Assembly: GCA_033977485.1 (NCBI GenBank) | Contig: CM066988.1 | Span: 137,492,859-137,556,858, forward strand | Reading direction: 5' to 3' | From: Hydrangea macrophylla | Taxonomy: Eukaryota > Streptophyta > Magnoliopsida > Cornales > Hydrangeaceae | DNA: 64,000 nt | Shown here: positions 24,947-37,521 of the stretch, piece by piece | How the letters are laid out: each line of letters begins with the position of its first letter | How positions within the stretch are numbered: the stretch's first letter is position 1 | Translations under genes and position numbers: made by a program | Notes under the pieces: generated by a model | Databases searched by the model: none | Told to the model about the DNA's origin: nothing | Seen by the model: the letters and a program-made list of their open reading frames with translations, nothing else

Positions 24947-25349
24947 TATAAATCTCTCTTTTGGCTTTACTCACACTCCTTCCTACCTAGTTCCTAGCAA
25001 GATTGATCTGTAAGCTCTATCTCTGTGAACTTTTTTCTTCTTATTATTATTATTATTTTTTTTTTTTTTGCGTGCTTACATGTATGTATGTATATGCATA
25101 TTTATATGTTATCACCATGTCTAATGTCAAGGCTGCATAATTAAACATGTATTTGTTGTTGTTCCGCAAGTAAAATTGATCACAATCATTGTCAAGCATT
25201 GTTTTGATTTCTAATATCACATAAACTACTAATTTATTTTCTCATAATTCTTCAACATGAACTTAATTGGCATGTTAATGTCTCACCATAATATTTAGTT
25301 GTGAAGAGAACAAGAAGTGTGATTAAATGCCAAAGAAGTTCCAAAATAA

Positions 25350-25432
<83 letters not shown>

Positions 25433-25590
25433 GAGACATTCACTTTAATTATAGTACTGTTAAGAGGGGTTTTCAGTTAGAACTTAAATTTCAGAAAACT
25501 TAAACTTTGAAAGTTTTCTAATGTTCCCTTGAACAACTTTAACTTTGTTTGTTTTGTAGATTTGACTCTATTTTGCAAGTTCCATACATC
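24947..25590 (+). promoter_or_regulatory. Polygalacturonase core promoter and 5' UTR with probable leader intron
   Basis: TATAAAT at 24947-24953 is a good TATA box, placing transcription start near 24980. A probable leader intron follows, with donor GTAAGC near 25010 and acceptor TTTTGTAG ending at about 25560. It contains a long pure CT microsatellite at about 25351-25428. The ATG lies at 25591. The leader intron is inferred from splice-site shape only. Confidence 0.55.
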
Positions 25591-28500
25591 ATGGTGAGAA
25601 TATTGCTGTGATTTCTTTATTTTAATTTAGCCTTTATTTATTTATTTTTCTATTTATTGGCATTTACTTGTTTCTCATGTGTTTTGCAGAAAATCTTTGC
25701 TTTCATATTTCTTTTAGGCTTATGTTCTTTGAAGAATGTATATGCCACTGGCTATGACTACAGTTTTAATGTCTTAGATTTCGGAGCTGTCGGCGATGGC
25801 GTTACAGATGATTCCCAAGTAAGTATACATCCGTACAAACATTTTTTTTAGAATCTATATATTGCGATTTTTTGTATTAATTTTTATTTTATTTTATTTT
25901 TTTTGGTTAATTTCAGGCACTTCTGAGAGCATGGAATTATGCATGTATCTTAGAAACAGGAATTTCTTTAGTGGTCATTCCTGAAAACAGGACTTTTTTA
26001 TCTAGTCCTGTCCTCTTCCAAGGCCCATGCAAAGCTGACACAATTGATTTTGAGGTACCAAATTGAAACAAAATTAATAAATTTCCAAAGGATAAAAAAA
26101 AAAAAAAAAAAAAAAAAACATAAGTTGATTTTAATATATGGTTTCTCTTTTTTCCAAATTTTTTTGTAGATAGCAGGGACAATTGTGGCTCCAACCTCAC
26201 CCACCTTGTGGAATGAGACCGATGCGAGTCAATGGCTAGGTTTCAGTCATGTGACCGGACTCTATGTCTACGGCTCAGGCAAGGGCACGGTCGATGGACA
26301 AGGCCAGGGCTGGTGGGACCAATCTTGCAGATATCATCCTCACCTGGTACATACATATACATATGTATATACCCAGATTATATATTTATATAATTGGGAA
26401 TTGTCTCAAATGTTCCACAAGAATACTAATTTTTGTGATCTGTGAAATTTTTCAGGAGGGATGTACTAAATTGGCTCCGACTGTAAGTATTCCCAACATT
26501 TAAATTTTGTGTTTGAAGTAGTAATTAAATTGGCCTAAAATTAAATATATGAAGAAGTGATACTGAAAAGAGTTTTTAGGCACATTAAAAGCCAGTACTA
26601 GAAACTGTCAAAATTAATGAGAGTTGTCATGAAAGGGTGCTATAAAGTAGATAATCTTTACTTTCACCCATACCCTATTATGCCATGGCTAATATTTGGG
26701 GGTACAAACACTTTGCATAAATACTTACAAACACACTCTATCTCTCTTCTGGGTGACACTGTGGAATCCGGATAATTTCAGTGGATCCCACAGTGCCACC
26801 CAGGAGAGAGATAGAGTGTGTTTGTGTAAAATGTTTGTGCCCCTAGCATTTTTGATTTGCTCACTCATTGCTTACTCAGGTCTCCAGTGGGTAACATGTG
26901 TCTCATTCCACTAATATTGATAATGCATGCGCAAAATAGGATTGACTAGAGATCGACCTGGATGAGCAACGGGTGAGAAAAAATACTTTAAATGACACGA
27001 GACTCTCTCTTATTCTACATGTATAGGTAGATAGGAAACTTGGTAATAAGATAGCATTATGTTCACTTTAATGGACAGTAAAAGTCCTCGTCATTTAAAA
27101 ATAGGGGCACTGATGTAATTTTACTAGTAGTAAGATAGCATTATGTGTTCACTTTAACGGACAATAAAAGTCCTCGTCATTTAAAAATAGGGGCACTGAT
27201 GTAATTTTACTATGAGGACGCAAGTGATTTTATTGGGAATTGCTAAATGCACTCACCAAATTTCTCTTTGCGACACATGCACAACATGAGATGCTGCATG
27301 TACTCCTCCCCATTGCATAACATGGGTGCATGTATAGAGAGAAATTTGGCGGTTGTATTTAGCAGCCAGCACTCAATCCCTTCTTAATGAAGTGGCAAGG
27401 AACTTTTTGTCCATTTAACAATCCACTTTTAGATATGTAGTAGGTTATGTTATGTATGCGCATATAGATATATATATATATATATATGTATGTAGATTAT
27501 TATATTACATAATCAAATATGAAATTGTAATAATTTTCCGTAGGCCATGAAGTTCCTGTCATGCAAGGACTGCAGTCTTCGTGACATGTACTTCACCAAC
27601 AGCTCACAAACACATGTACTGATAAAGGATTGTGAAGGAATGCAAATTGAGAATGTGATGATCAGAGCTCCTGGAAAGAGTCCCAACACTGATGGCATTC
27701 ACATATCATCCTCTCGCCATGTCACTATAACCAACACCAACATAGGCACCGGTAACACATAGTACATTTTACACAATCACTATTCAAATAGAGATATATA
27801 TACACACAAATTCATTCTTGTGGTCAACAGGTGATGATTGTATTTCTATTGGGGATTCTACTTCTAATGTTAGGATCATAAATGTTCAATGTGGACCCGG
27901 CCATGGTGTAAGGTAGGTTACTTAATTTCTTTTTATTTTTCTGAGTTAATTATGCAAAAAAATTAGAAGGCATTATTAAGATTTGAAACATGTTCCAAGG
28001 TATGGATATGTAAAGATTCAAGTTAGTGGAGTGAATGAGTAGGGAGATGAAGTGAAAGGACAACAAATACAATGTGGGTGATAATAGTTGAGGCAATTAT
28101 AATTTATAACTAGTGATTAAAGCTTCATTAACAAAAAATGAATTGAGAAGAAACTGAGATTATTTAAATATGGTCAATTAAAGCCCTTAAAGCTATAGCA
28201 AATAGTTTTACTGTATGTGTATATGTATCCATATCATGAATTACCCCTTCTTCTTTTCTTTTTTTTTTAACTATTGATGACTCACAAATTAAGGGTTAAC
28301 CACTTTTATCACCCCATTTTCACTTGCATTGGATTCAAGTTTTAAGCATATTCAGTTGTTCATTTATACATAATTGAATCAATCTGTTTTCCTCTGCTTC
28401 TAGTATTGGCAGCTTAGGAAAGAGCGGCAATTTTGTGAAAGTAAATGACATTTATGTGAGTAATGTTGTCTTCAAGGGAACTACCAACGGAGCTCGTATC

Positions 28501-29134
28501 AAGACATGGCAGGTATGAATAATGTTCACACATTTTGATCTCACCATAGCGCCACTAATGGCCCATTGTCAACAACAACAACACACACACACACACACAT
28601 ACACACTTGTCTCATGTTTTTCAAATTGTGCATATTTCAACAGAAGGGCAGGGGATATGTCCGAAACGTCATATTTGAGCGCCTTAGATTCAACTCTGTG
28701 AAAAACCCAATAATCATCGATCAGAATTACTGCGATGTCAGGGGTGCTTGCAAACAACTGGTAACACGCAAGAAACAAATATTTAGATATAATATACTAT
28801 ATATATATATATGCTTTTACTAACTTGTTTGATGAATGTAACGCAAAACTAATTCAACGTCTGTCTTTTTTTTCCCCCCTCACTTTCAAAGCCTACTGGA
28901 GTACACATAAGCAATGTAATTTACAGGGAATTGTTTGGAACATCAAGCAGTGAAGTGGCAATCAATCTAGAGTGCAGCCAATCGGTGCCGTGTACTGGGA
29001 TTATGATGGAGTCAATAAACCTTAGATCAGCCATAGATGGAGAGCAAGTCATTTCCAACTGTACTAACGCCAAAGGTCTTCAACATGGAGTTGTACCAGG
29101 CTCATGTCTTCAAGACACTGAAAACATTAGTTAG
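25591..29134 (+). CDS. GH28 polygalacturonase (pectinase), secreted
   Basis: Ten coding exons: 25591-25593, 25690-25818, 25917-26054, 26170-26346, 26456-26482, 27544-27751, 27831-27912, 28404-28512, 28644-28760 and 28892-29134, giving 410 residues. Residues 1-20 ([20 protein letters not shown]) form a signal peptide. The right-handed beta-helix enzyme signatures are all present: NTDGIHI (206-212), GDDC (228-231), CGPGHGVSIGS (248-258) and RIKTWQ (286-291), including the catalytic aspartates and histidine. The family hydrolyses the alpha-1,4 bonds of homogalacturonan in cell walls. Exon 1 contributes only the ATG, since reading on from it reaches a stop after six codons, while splicing at its GTGAGA donor to 25690 gives a clean signal peptide. 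Endo- versus exo-activity cannot be read from sequence. All motifs are intact. Confidence 0.93.
26728..26827. repeat. Near-perfect hairpin in polygalacturonase intron 5
   Basis: ACACACTCTATCTCTCTTCT then GGGTGACACTGTGG on the left pairs with CCACAGTGCCACCC then AGGAGAGAGATAGAGTGTGT on the right, about 35 bp with few mismatches, around a loop of about 25 bp. The length and pairing are like a miRNA-type foldback or a small MITE. Confidence 0.7.
27035..27455. repeat. MITE family D with internal duplication and a nested MITE A
   Basis: The left arm carries a tandem duplicated segment of about 85 bp (about 27044-27120 and 27129-27212, with CACTTTAATGGACAGTAAAA and CACTTTAACGGACAATAAAA). The right arm AAGTGGCAAGGAAC...TTTTTGTCCATTTAAC lies at about 27390-27450. 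Between the arms is MITE A copy 2. A related element without the nest occurs at 52119-52281. Confidence 0.6.
27242..27365. repeat. Foldback MITE, family A, copy 2 (nested)
   Basis: Ends GCTAAATGCACTCACCAAAT and ATTTGGCGGTTGTATTTAGC are complementary with mismatches. About 124 bp. It is inserted within the MITE D copy of polygalacturonase intron 5. Confidence 0.75.
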
Positions 29135-29497
29135 CTGACATGAGTTTAGTTTTTTATTTTTTGGGGTAGGTATATATTTTTTAAACACTTTTGATCTTCA
29201 AGCAGCTTAATGGCTTGTGGTAGAGTGATTCCAGGTTTCTTAAGTAGTCTTTACAAGTGAATTTTGACTACGAGGATAATGTTTTATTAAAGTTCATAGA
29301 TCAGTTTTAGTACATCTATATATATATTTTGGCTCTGCTATATAAATGTTTTTTTTTTTTTTTTAGTGATCAATGACAATGACTACAAGTGATCTTCAAA
29401 AAGAAATAAAGAAGTCTTGATCTGCATCTGGTACTAGAAAGTTAGAAACTGATCTAAAGCCATTTCCAGAAAAAACAGTCCTGGGGATATTCCACTT

Positions 29498-29943
29498 TGA
29501 GCATCTCCAATGCAACATGCTAGTTTCAGCATACCAATGCTATTTTTTGGAATTGCTACAGTCGAATGCTATATTTTGGCATTTCCTCTTTCAAGCTGCA
29601 TTTCATATCAAATGCTATTTACCCATTCATCTTCCAACTGCCATTCCCGATTATTATTCGTCTCCCAATAATTATTGGAATAAGTGTATTTATGTAAAAT
29701 TGCTTTCTCCCGCTTTGTTGATTGTTGAGTGCATTCCATTTTTTTTTTCAGACAAAAAAAAAAAAAAAATTACTCCACAATTTGAGGTAGAATACAAAAT
29801 TAATGTAGTTTTTGTGCAAAGCAAAGTGGTCAATTGATTTAATATAACCGTTGAAATGACATGAGCCAGTGTTGTGCCATATTTGGCATCCAAAATGGTG
29901 GCGTCAAAATTTGGCATGTCAAATGGCTATGCAATGGAGAGCT
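29498..29943. repeat. hAT-type MITE-like element
   Basis: Ends GAGCATCTCCAATGCAACAT and GGCTATGCAATGGAGAGCTT are imperfectly inverted. The GAGCATCTCCAATG terminus is common in plant hAT MITEs. About 445 bp, with a decayed interior. It lies 360 bp downstream of the polygalacturonase stop. Confidence 0.65.
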
Positions 29944-30239
29944 TCTTTCTGAGGTGCATACCATTTGTAATTTAGCTAAAATTGAGCAGGTGCTGAATAA
30001 TTGAGCTCATGACAAGTGGACAAGGAGCCATTTGGAAGAAGTCTTGCCTTTTAAAGGAACAGCATTTCATTCAGAGATATTCTTCTCGAGCCTGATCTTT
30101 ATGAATGTCTATGATGCCCAGAAATTCAGTGTGGATAATATTCAGGAAATCATCAATGGAGGGCATCTGTACAAGCTAGAGTTGTCTGTATTCTCCAAGG
30201 CTAATATACCACTGACGTATGCGGCCATGGAATTTTGAC

Positions 30240-30900
30240 AAACATTTGGTGATGACAGAGCGTGTCGTGGATCCTGGTTGTAAGAGTTCTGCAGTGCACC
30301 AAGCATAGTGTCTCTATATCAGTGTATAATATTTTGTCTGTACTTTTGCTTTTAAAGAGCCACAATATCCCCGTGACTCCTGCTTTTACTTTTGAGACAC
30401 AGTGTAAAATAGTGTCTTGTGTCTATATATCTGTAATAATGGTTTTTCCTTAGATACTCTTTCTCTTTCCTTATCTCTATATAAGGAGTGCCTTGTATCC
30501 ATTTGAGGGCAGAGGTTGGTGAGTTTGTAAGATATTGAAAGAAATTTGAATGAAGTTTGTGAGTTTGTAATGAAGCCTAGTCAAACCCTTCTACTTTAAT
30601 CCCCAAAAGGAAGAAGTGGAGATATTTTCGCAAAAAGCCACTACGTGGACAAAAGAAGTCTGGTCCTATAGATCCTATAATTCTTTCGTGTGTCTTACCT
30701 TCTATGTGATTGCATTATTGGTATCAGAGCCATGTTGCCTTAATTCCATTCGAGGGTATTTAATCTTTACTGCAAGTAATGCTATGTTTCCCAAATTTAG
30801 TATCCCAAATACATGTGGTAGTGATACCATCTTCAATAATGATGACATTACTTCAACATCCTCTAATCAAAATCATGTGAACCTACCGTCGAATGTATAG
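30240..30900 (+). mobile_element. 5' stub of a Copia-type LTR retrotransposon (LTR + primer site + start of gag)
   Basis: An exact tRNA-iMet primer binding site, TGGTATCAGAGC, lies at 30719-30730, four bases after a likely LTR end (TGCA, 30711-30714). Upstream is an LTR-like promoter with TATATAAGG at 30478-30486. After the primer site an open segment of about 40 codons (to the stop at 30898-30900) looks like the start of a gag gene. No protease, integrase, polymerase or second LTR follows. The left LTR border near 30240 is uncertain. It is a truncated, inactive copy. Confidence 0.75.
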
Positions 30901-30959
30901 CATTATTCCATTTGGAATAGCTGCGAAAACAAGAGTTTTTTATTAGATCTTTCAAAAAA

Positions 30960-31200
30960 AAAAACTACTGAACATTTGGTATTACTTTGTAAATAAGAGA
31001 TCTGTTAGTATTACTTTGGAAATAAGAGTTTTTTTTTAAAAAAAATAGTAATACTAATAAGCTACTCGGCATTTGGTATTACTTGGTTAAAAAAATAGTA
31101 ATACTAATAAGCTACTAGGCATTTGGTATTACTTAGGAAACAACAGATATTTTTTAAAAGCCAATTAGAATTTGGTATTACTTTGGATATGAGTTAAATG
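30960..31200. repeat. Degenerate tandem repeat around GCATTTGGTATTACTT
   Basis: About five units of 50-70 bp share CATTTGGTATTACTT and AGTAATACTAATAAGCTACT. Two units (about 31044-31097 and 31099-31150) are nearly identical. Confidence 0.75.
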
Positions 31201-31273
31201 ACAATTTTACTAGCACTTTTCTTAAGGGTTTGCAACAGTTTCTTTAAAAAATAACTTCAATTTGCTACTTTTA

Positions 31274-31544
31274 AACTTTGTTTGGATCGAGGATTCATTG
31301 AGAAAAAAGAAAATGCAAGAAAAACTATTCCCCTTGTGTTTTCGTCCATGTTAAACAACATTAAAAGTTCAAAAATCTCAATATAATTCTGCCCAACTAA
31401 AAAAAAGGAAGGTGACTTCACAATTCTAAAATTTTAGTTTAGGTCCTATATTGTCTTTTCTTCCTTATTTCCCTTGGTAACCAAACAAAGAAAAACGTTT
31501 TCACTGTTTTCCCCTCACTAAATCCATGAACCAAACAGAGCTTT
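31274..31544. repeat. MITE family C, copy 1
   Basis: Ends CTTTGTTTGGATCGAGGATT and CCATGAACCAAACAGAG are inverted repeats. It shares the interior phrases CCATGTT(T)AA...CATTAAAA and TTTTCTTC/TTTCC with the copy at 32644-32941. Confidence 0.7.
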
Positions 31545-32114
31545 AAAGTAATCTTTTTTATAGACTTGATTGTTCAAAAGTTACTTGCCATATGGGCTCT
31601 AAATAAACAATATCAATTCAAAACTTCAAAGTAGCGAGGGAAAAAAACCGCCCAATTTAAATAGTCAAAATAGCGAAAAATCCAAATCCTGTTTTATAGA
31701 AAAAATATAATATTTATGTCACTCACATGGATAATGAAAAATTCATCTGTCAAATTCAGAAATACATTAGCTTTTTTGTACTTCTAAATTATTAGTCCAC
31801 CCTATCAGAATTTCCAACTACAGACAAGTCATTGTCACACAGAGTGGTGAAGAAGGGTTTGTTAGTCTTGTGGAATCTAGAGAAATTTGGCTAACAAGAA
31901 TCTGGGATAAGGCTACAACTTTTTTTTTTTTGGTCAGAACATATAATAACTGAAAATATACAAAATCAAATATTTAATATGATTATACACATGGTACAGA
32001 CAAAATTTACAGAAGCCGCATCATCCTGGGGAGAACATATACAAACTATAACCAGAAATTTTCTCCAAGCCATGGAATAAGTTTCCACTAACCTGACAAC
32101 CCGATTTTTGTGCC
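31545..32114. other. Spacer and NUP205 3' UTR side
   Basis: AT-rich sequence with no recognisable gene. The NUP205 3' UTR should occupy the part next to 32114; no clear polyadenylation signal can be singled out by eye. Confidence 0.4.
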
Positions 32115-34287
32115 TCATAAAGCTAATTTTTGAATTGCCATTTCCTTGAGTGAGCTCACTAATCTGTGGAAAACCTTAAGATTGTGACCTGTTTTATCCT
32201 GCATATTCAACGAACATAAAAGAGCCAATGAAATGTTCAAGTTACTAAATTTCATCATCTCGTGGTGTACAAATTAGCACAATATTTCCTTGCTATTTTG
32301 AAAGAGAGCCCACCAGATGATGTGGATAAGCAAAACACTGCTTTAGTTACAAAATAACTAGGCATTATGTTATTCCAATTTCAAAGTTGCAACTGACAAT
32401 ATAAACAAAATTAGGTAAACTAAATTCGATAAACTTAGCATAATATTCCATTTTGTCTCCTTAAAAAGTTCCAACTTCAAAGTTGGACTAAAGTTTTGAT
32501 GGAGATATATACAACACACTTTTCTTGTTAAATCAACAACAAACCCACAAAAAAACAAACCATTTCTCCACAAATGAGCATGGTAAGTCAAGTTGATTCT
32601 AGCTGACACACCACAAAACTGTCCCTCGGTTTGGATGACATTAAGGCTGTGTTTGGTTGGCGGATTTAGAGAATGAAAAGAAAATTGAAAGGTAAACAAG
32701 AAGGAAAACTAGTTCCCTAGTGTCTTACTCCATGTTTAATATCATTAAAAATTAAATTTAAACTAAAAGATAAAAGGGAGGGAAGGGACGAAGTTCAAAA
32801 TTTTTAATCTATTTCTCACAATATTTTCTTATCCTCACTATTTTCCTAATTTCCTTGTTAACGAAACAAAGACAAGTGTTTTCCTTATTGTTTTCCTTTC
32901 CTTTTTCTCACTACAGCCATGAACCAAACAGAACCTGAGCTTCAAAAATAATTAGAAAGATATCTCAGCATACCTCGCTTAGCAATTCAAGTCTTTCCAA
33001 AGTTGGAACTAAGTTTTCACACAACGAAGGTAAGTCGTCCTCTCCATAACCGGACATAGTGTCATACGTAATCGTTTTCATAGCTTCACTAGGACCATGT
33101 ACACGAGAACTGCCAAGAAAAATTACGATTAACAAAAACAGAACTTTTAAGCGTAACATATAGCAAGTAATGAAGGACCATACCTATCCTGAAAATGGAT
33201 GAGGATAATGTTCAGCACATTCTCTGCAAGCAGCAGTAATAGTGTAATAAGCTGGCCCCTATTTCCAGCAATCCGGCACATCTCCACCATCGCAATATAC
33301 CTCCTGTAAAAGATGAAGGAAACAAGAAAACAATAGGACCATTTATGATTCAACACTCCAAATAAGACCCATCATGTAGAAATGTAAGAAAGAAACAATG
33401 AGCTAATGAGAGCACTTGTTTGTATATGAACCAGTTAGATCAAAATATCCAATGCAAAATATAATTCATCCATGTAGAAGTATTATAATTTGAGCGAGGT
33501 TTGGTCACTTCAATCTATGAAAAAAAGACGGTGTACTTGGTTGCCCCCACTATACTTGGTATTCATCAATAATTCATGACCTCTTATGTTCCACTTCCTT
33601 AAAACAAAGATAACAAGCAAGTAACCATTTATTACTTTGTTGCTTCCCTACTCTCTTTTCAAACGCCATGTGCTAGCCAAAACTTGAAACTAACATATAT
33701 AGTACCCACGTGCTTATACACCACAGCAGCTACACTTATAGACATCATTTTGTGGGCCGGCCAGTCACGGCCATCAATTTTTCCTCCAATGTGTGAAAGG
33801 GACTAATTAAGTAACCAGAAAGGAACTGGTTGAAAAAGCAGAATAATCTACAGGTCACAGTGTAACGTCCCAAGTTGGCCTAGTAACTTGAGGAAAGGGC
33901 CTACTAACACAGCCCAAATGCTTATTCCAAGTCACCAGTGGCCAACTTGTGGTGCTTTATAAGTCAAGAACCCTATTATTACCCAACTTATGAGTGATAT
34001 CACAATCCCTTCCACTTAAATACACGATGTCCTCGTTGCATCACATGACCCAGGCCCAATAATAGCTTCCCTGGTAGCCGAGTGTATAACGCACCTCTGC
34101 TCCCTTCACGATCCCACCACGAGGGTTTGCCATGTGTCCCAACCACCAGTAGAGTACCACACTGGGAACCAAGATCCACTCTGATACTAATTTTAATGCC
34201 CCAAGCCTGCTGAAACAACAACCCGAAAAAAGGTCCTACCAGCGTAGCCCAAAATGCTAAGCGTTAAGCCAGTTACTAGTAGCAAGC

Positions 34288-34321
<34 letters not shown>

Positions 34322-37300
34322 TTATAAGTCAATCACACTACCGATGTGGGATTTCCACAACTCAAATGACCCCCAACTTCGATAATAATAGGCTCACTAA
34401 ATGACCCCCAGACTTTTCTGATGTTCCTCCAAATCTCAACCCATATGGGCTTTTGCTTTCCTTGGTATGCCATTTAGCTTCCATATTTACTGCATAGTGC
34501 ATATAATCTTCTTCTGCAAACTGTCCACTTCCGAATCATGTCTCCATAACCACTTACGGAATAATGTTTATTGAACCACCTAAGCCTATTTTTTAAGAAA
34601 ATTATCCCTAAACCCACTTCATTGAGCAATGGACAGAACAACTCCCATCTCACCAAGTGATACTTGAACTCATCCCTCATGCCTCCCCCACAGAAAAAAT
34701 CTTCTTCAATCTTTTATATCCTCATTTCACTGAAGCCGACATTGAAAAGTGATTTTTAAGTATTCTGGAAGGCTAGCTAAAGATGAGCCTCCCTCGTAAA
34801 AGATCTTGGTTCTTCCTACATACAGATTTGACTATCAAGGCAACCCCTTGATAGTCGGCATCCCACCACATGAATTAATCAAAGATCATCAAGCTAAAAA
34901 ACACAAAATTATCTCTGAATCTACTAAAACCACAAACCCAGAATTGACATACTGAACATGGACAAGAGACATTGTCATGTGTCATGAAATTGAAAAGAAA
35001 ATAATGAATGCACACATCAAATACCTTTTTTGTATATTGTCGAACGACTTGACACAATCTTGTCGAACACACATACTGATAGTTTCATCCACCTCTTGTC
35101 TTGATAGTTCATTTATATTTTCAATCTAATAAACCACAGAGATACATTTATTTAGTTGTAGCTTAACAAAGTAGTGTAGCTACAACATATGAAGAGCATT
35201 TGAAAAAAAAACAACTCATACAAAGCCTCTTTCACCTTGTTAAGCAGTAAAAATTTCTCCTCGGCTGCTCTTTCGAGAGCAGCTGTCACAGAATGAAGAA
35301 AAAAATTTAGAAGAGTCAGAGTAGGTTGCTGTTGTCTAGGAGCTGCATGATAATCAATGGGCCCATCCGAAACCTATGATAAATCATGTCAGGTTAGAAC
35401 AGTAAGAGTCTGTTTTATAAGTTTAACAAGTTAAATCTCGAAACTATTGCACTTAAAACAATATTTTTCCAAGATCAGTCTTATTACATCCCTACCTGCA
35501 GTCTTAGTGATTTCTTCGTGACCACAAAATATAGATAAGAGCTCAGGCTAAAGCAAAGGTGAAATGTCTTTAGTTCTGACTTCTTCTGATTCTGAATATT
35601 CATAGCAAATAGAAGAAGAAAAGTAGTTATGTAAATGTTGATATTGAATGGACCAGTAGACTCCCCAGTTAGCCTAACTGAGATATGAGTTACCTCCACA
35701 TACAGTACTGACTGGGTTAAAGCGCGAGATTCTGAATCACGCGAGAAAAGAGCACGCATCATCCCAAAAAGCCCTTGAATGAAGCCATAGTCATCAGTCT
35801 CGTCATATGGCCAAACCTATAGGATGTTCAGGCATTTATATAAGCAAACACACCCTTTAAAATCTCAGAAACAAATAAAGCCAAAAAAAAAAAAAAAAGC
35901 AAAACAAATTGCCTGACAAGTTCGGGAGTGGATAAACAAGGATATTTTTTCTGAGGGTACATTTTTTTTTTTTTTGGGACTTGGTGCTTAATTTCTTTAT
36001 ACTCCGATAGTTTTGAAATTTCTCAAGCCATTTACACAGTGAAGATATAGACTTTGTGAAACATTTAAAGGGGTACATGCCTTGCTAAGTATACCAACAA
36101 CAAGATTTATCAGCTCCATTGTCAACTCATCAGCTCCAGAAACATCTTCGTGAAGAACTTGATCAAAGAGCAATTGATGGCCTTTGACAAAATCAATGAC
36201 TTCACGAACAATTTTACTCTTCACCTGTCAAAAAATAAATCAGCCAAAATAACATTTACCACATAGTACTCCATAAGAATTATAAATCAAGGATGAGGAA
36301 TGAAATAGAACTTAAATGTTAAAAATCCCGCTGACGAATTTCCATAACTTGTCTCAACAAATTTTAGTTCATTCTAGGATGAAATCATGAAACAGTCAGA
36401 AAAAAGAAATATTATGCAGTCCAAGAAGCTCATTACTCAAAGTCTTCAGAAATTATATCGTTAATTGGTAACGTATATGTGCATATCACTGACTTCTATA
36501 CAACAACAAAATCATCATATCAGATAATTCTCCAAACTTGTACAACAAATAACCATGATCTAATAGCTTAAGGAGAGAGTTGGGAAGTTTTTGTCAGGTC
36601 ATACCCCCACCGCTATCTGCACGGGTTTTGGTAGGGTTCTATTCGAGGTAGGAGCAGATTTGGTGGTATAAAGTAATCGCCGAATGGGTTGGGGCAAGGG
36701 TGCTTCTCCGTCCCATTCCACCATGTTTATGTACCAAATCTACTTACATGCCCTTTTTTTAATATTCAATTTCTAAGATACCCTATGTTTATACCTTAGA
36801 AGCAGGAACCTTCTAAATTGGTCAAGCTCCCTCCTCAAATGCTCAATTCCGCGCTTCTTACTAAAAAGCTTGTCGGAACCTCGCTCCCCTCATGTTAGAA
36901 CCTCGCTCTCACCCCGCTCCCATCACAACCAAGTCTCAAAATAACTTATAAATAGATTCAAGTTCTTATTTTGCTCAAATATTTTACCAAAGAAATATTT
37001 TTATGTCAGAACATATGGCTTAAGACTTTCAGAAACAAAATTTACAATCAAAACATATAATGTCAATCTAAATTCCTCTACAATAATTAGATATAGAATA
37101 TATCTATATCAAATATTTGGCCGCTTCTTAAACGCTCCCAACCTTTGAACCTCTTAAAGTTTAATGCTTCCTCGCTCCCGCTCTTGCCTCCGCCCTCACC
37201 CCCGCTTCGTGCTTCTAAGGTATATACTTAAATGCCCTATCTGCACGGGTTTTGGGGGAGTGCCCACAGCCATCGTTTGTCAATTTGTCTTGCTGGCGCG

Positions 37301-37483
37301 ACTTCTTGAATTCTAGAGTCTTACATGCATGACCTTCCAACTTGCTGGATAACATCATTTAAATGGTACGACCTATCTCTCCTAATCGTCATCTCTTCTC
37401 TCTTACTCTTCCATCATGTACTACTCTCTCAAGAATTTCTTCTCTATCCTTTGTGACTTTGTCCATCACGAGGAGAGAGAGCG

Positions 37484-37521
<38 letters not shown>

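Larger units (their letters stand above)
29135..32114. other. Intergenic region between polygalacturonase and NUP205 3' end
   Basis: The two genes converge. Besides the listed MITEs and the Copia stub, a 68-codon open segment at 30032-30238 precedes the LTR; it matches nothing I recognise and is probably a fragment of a mobile element. A tandem repeat block lies near 31 kb. The rest is AT-rich and unremarkable. Confidence 0.55.

Noticed and set aside
25657..25689. A coding start for polygalacturonase upstream of 25690 reading MAFTCFSC-like sequence
   Set aside because: It needs a TTG start and reads through a good acceptor (TTTTGCAG). Splicing from the ATG at 25591 explains the region better.
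30032..30238. A 68-codon open segment as a small gene
   Set aside because: No recognisable homology, no splice or promoter context, and it abuts the Copia LTR; it is more likely a mobile-element fragment.
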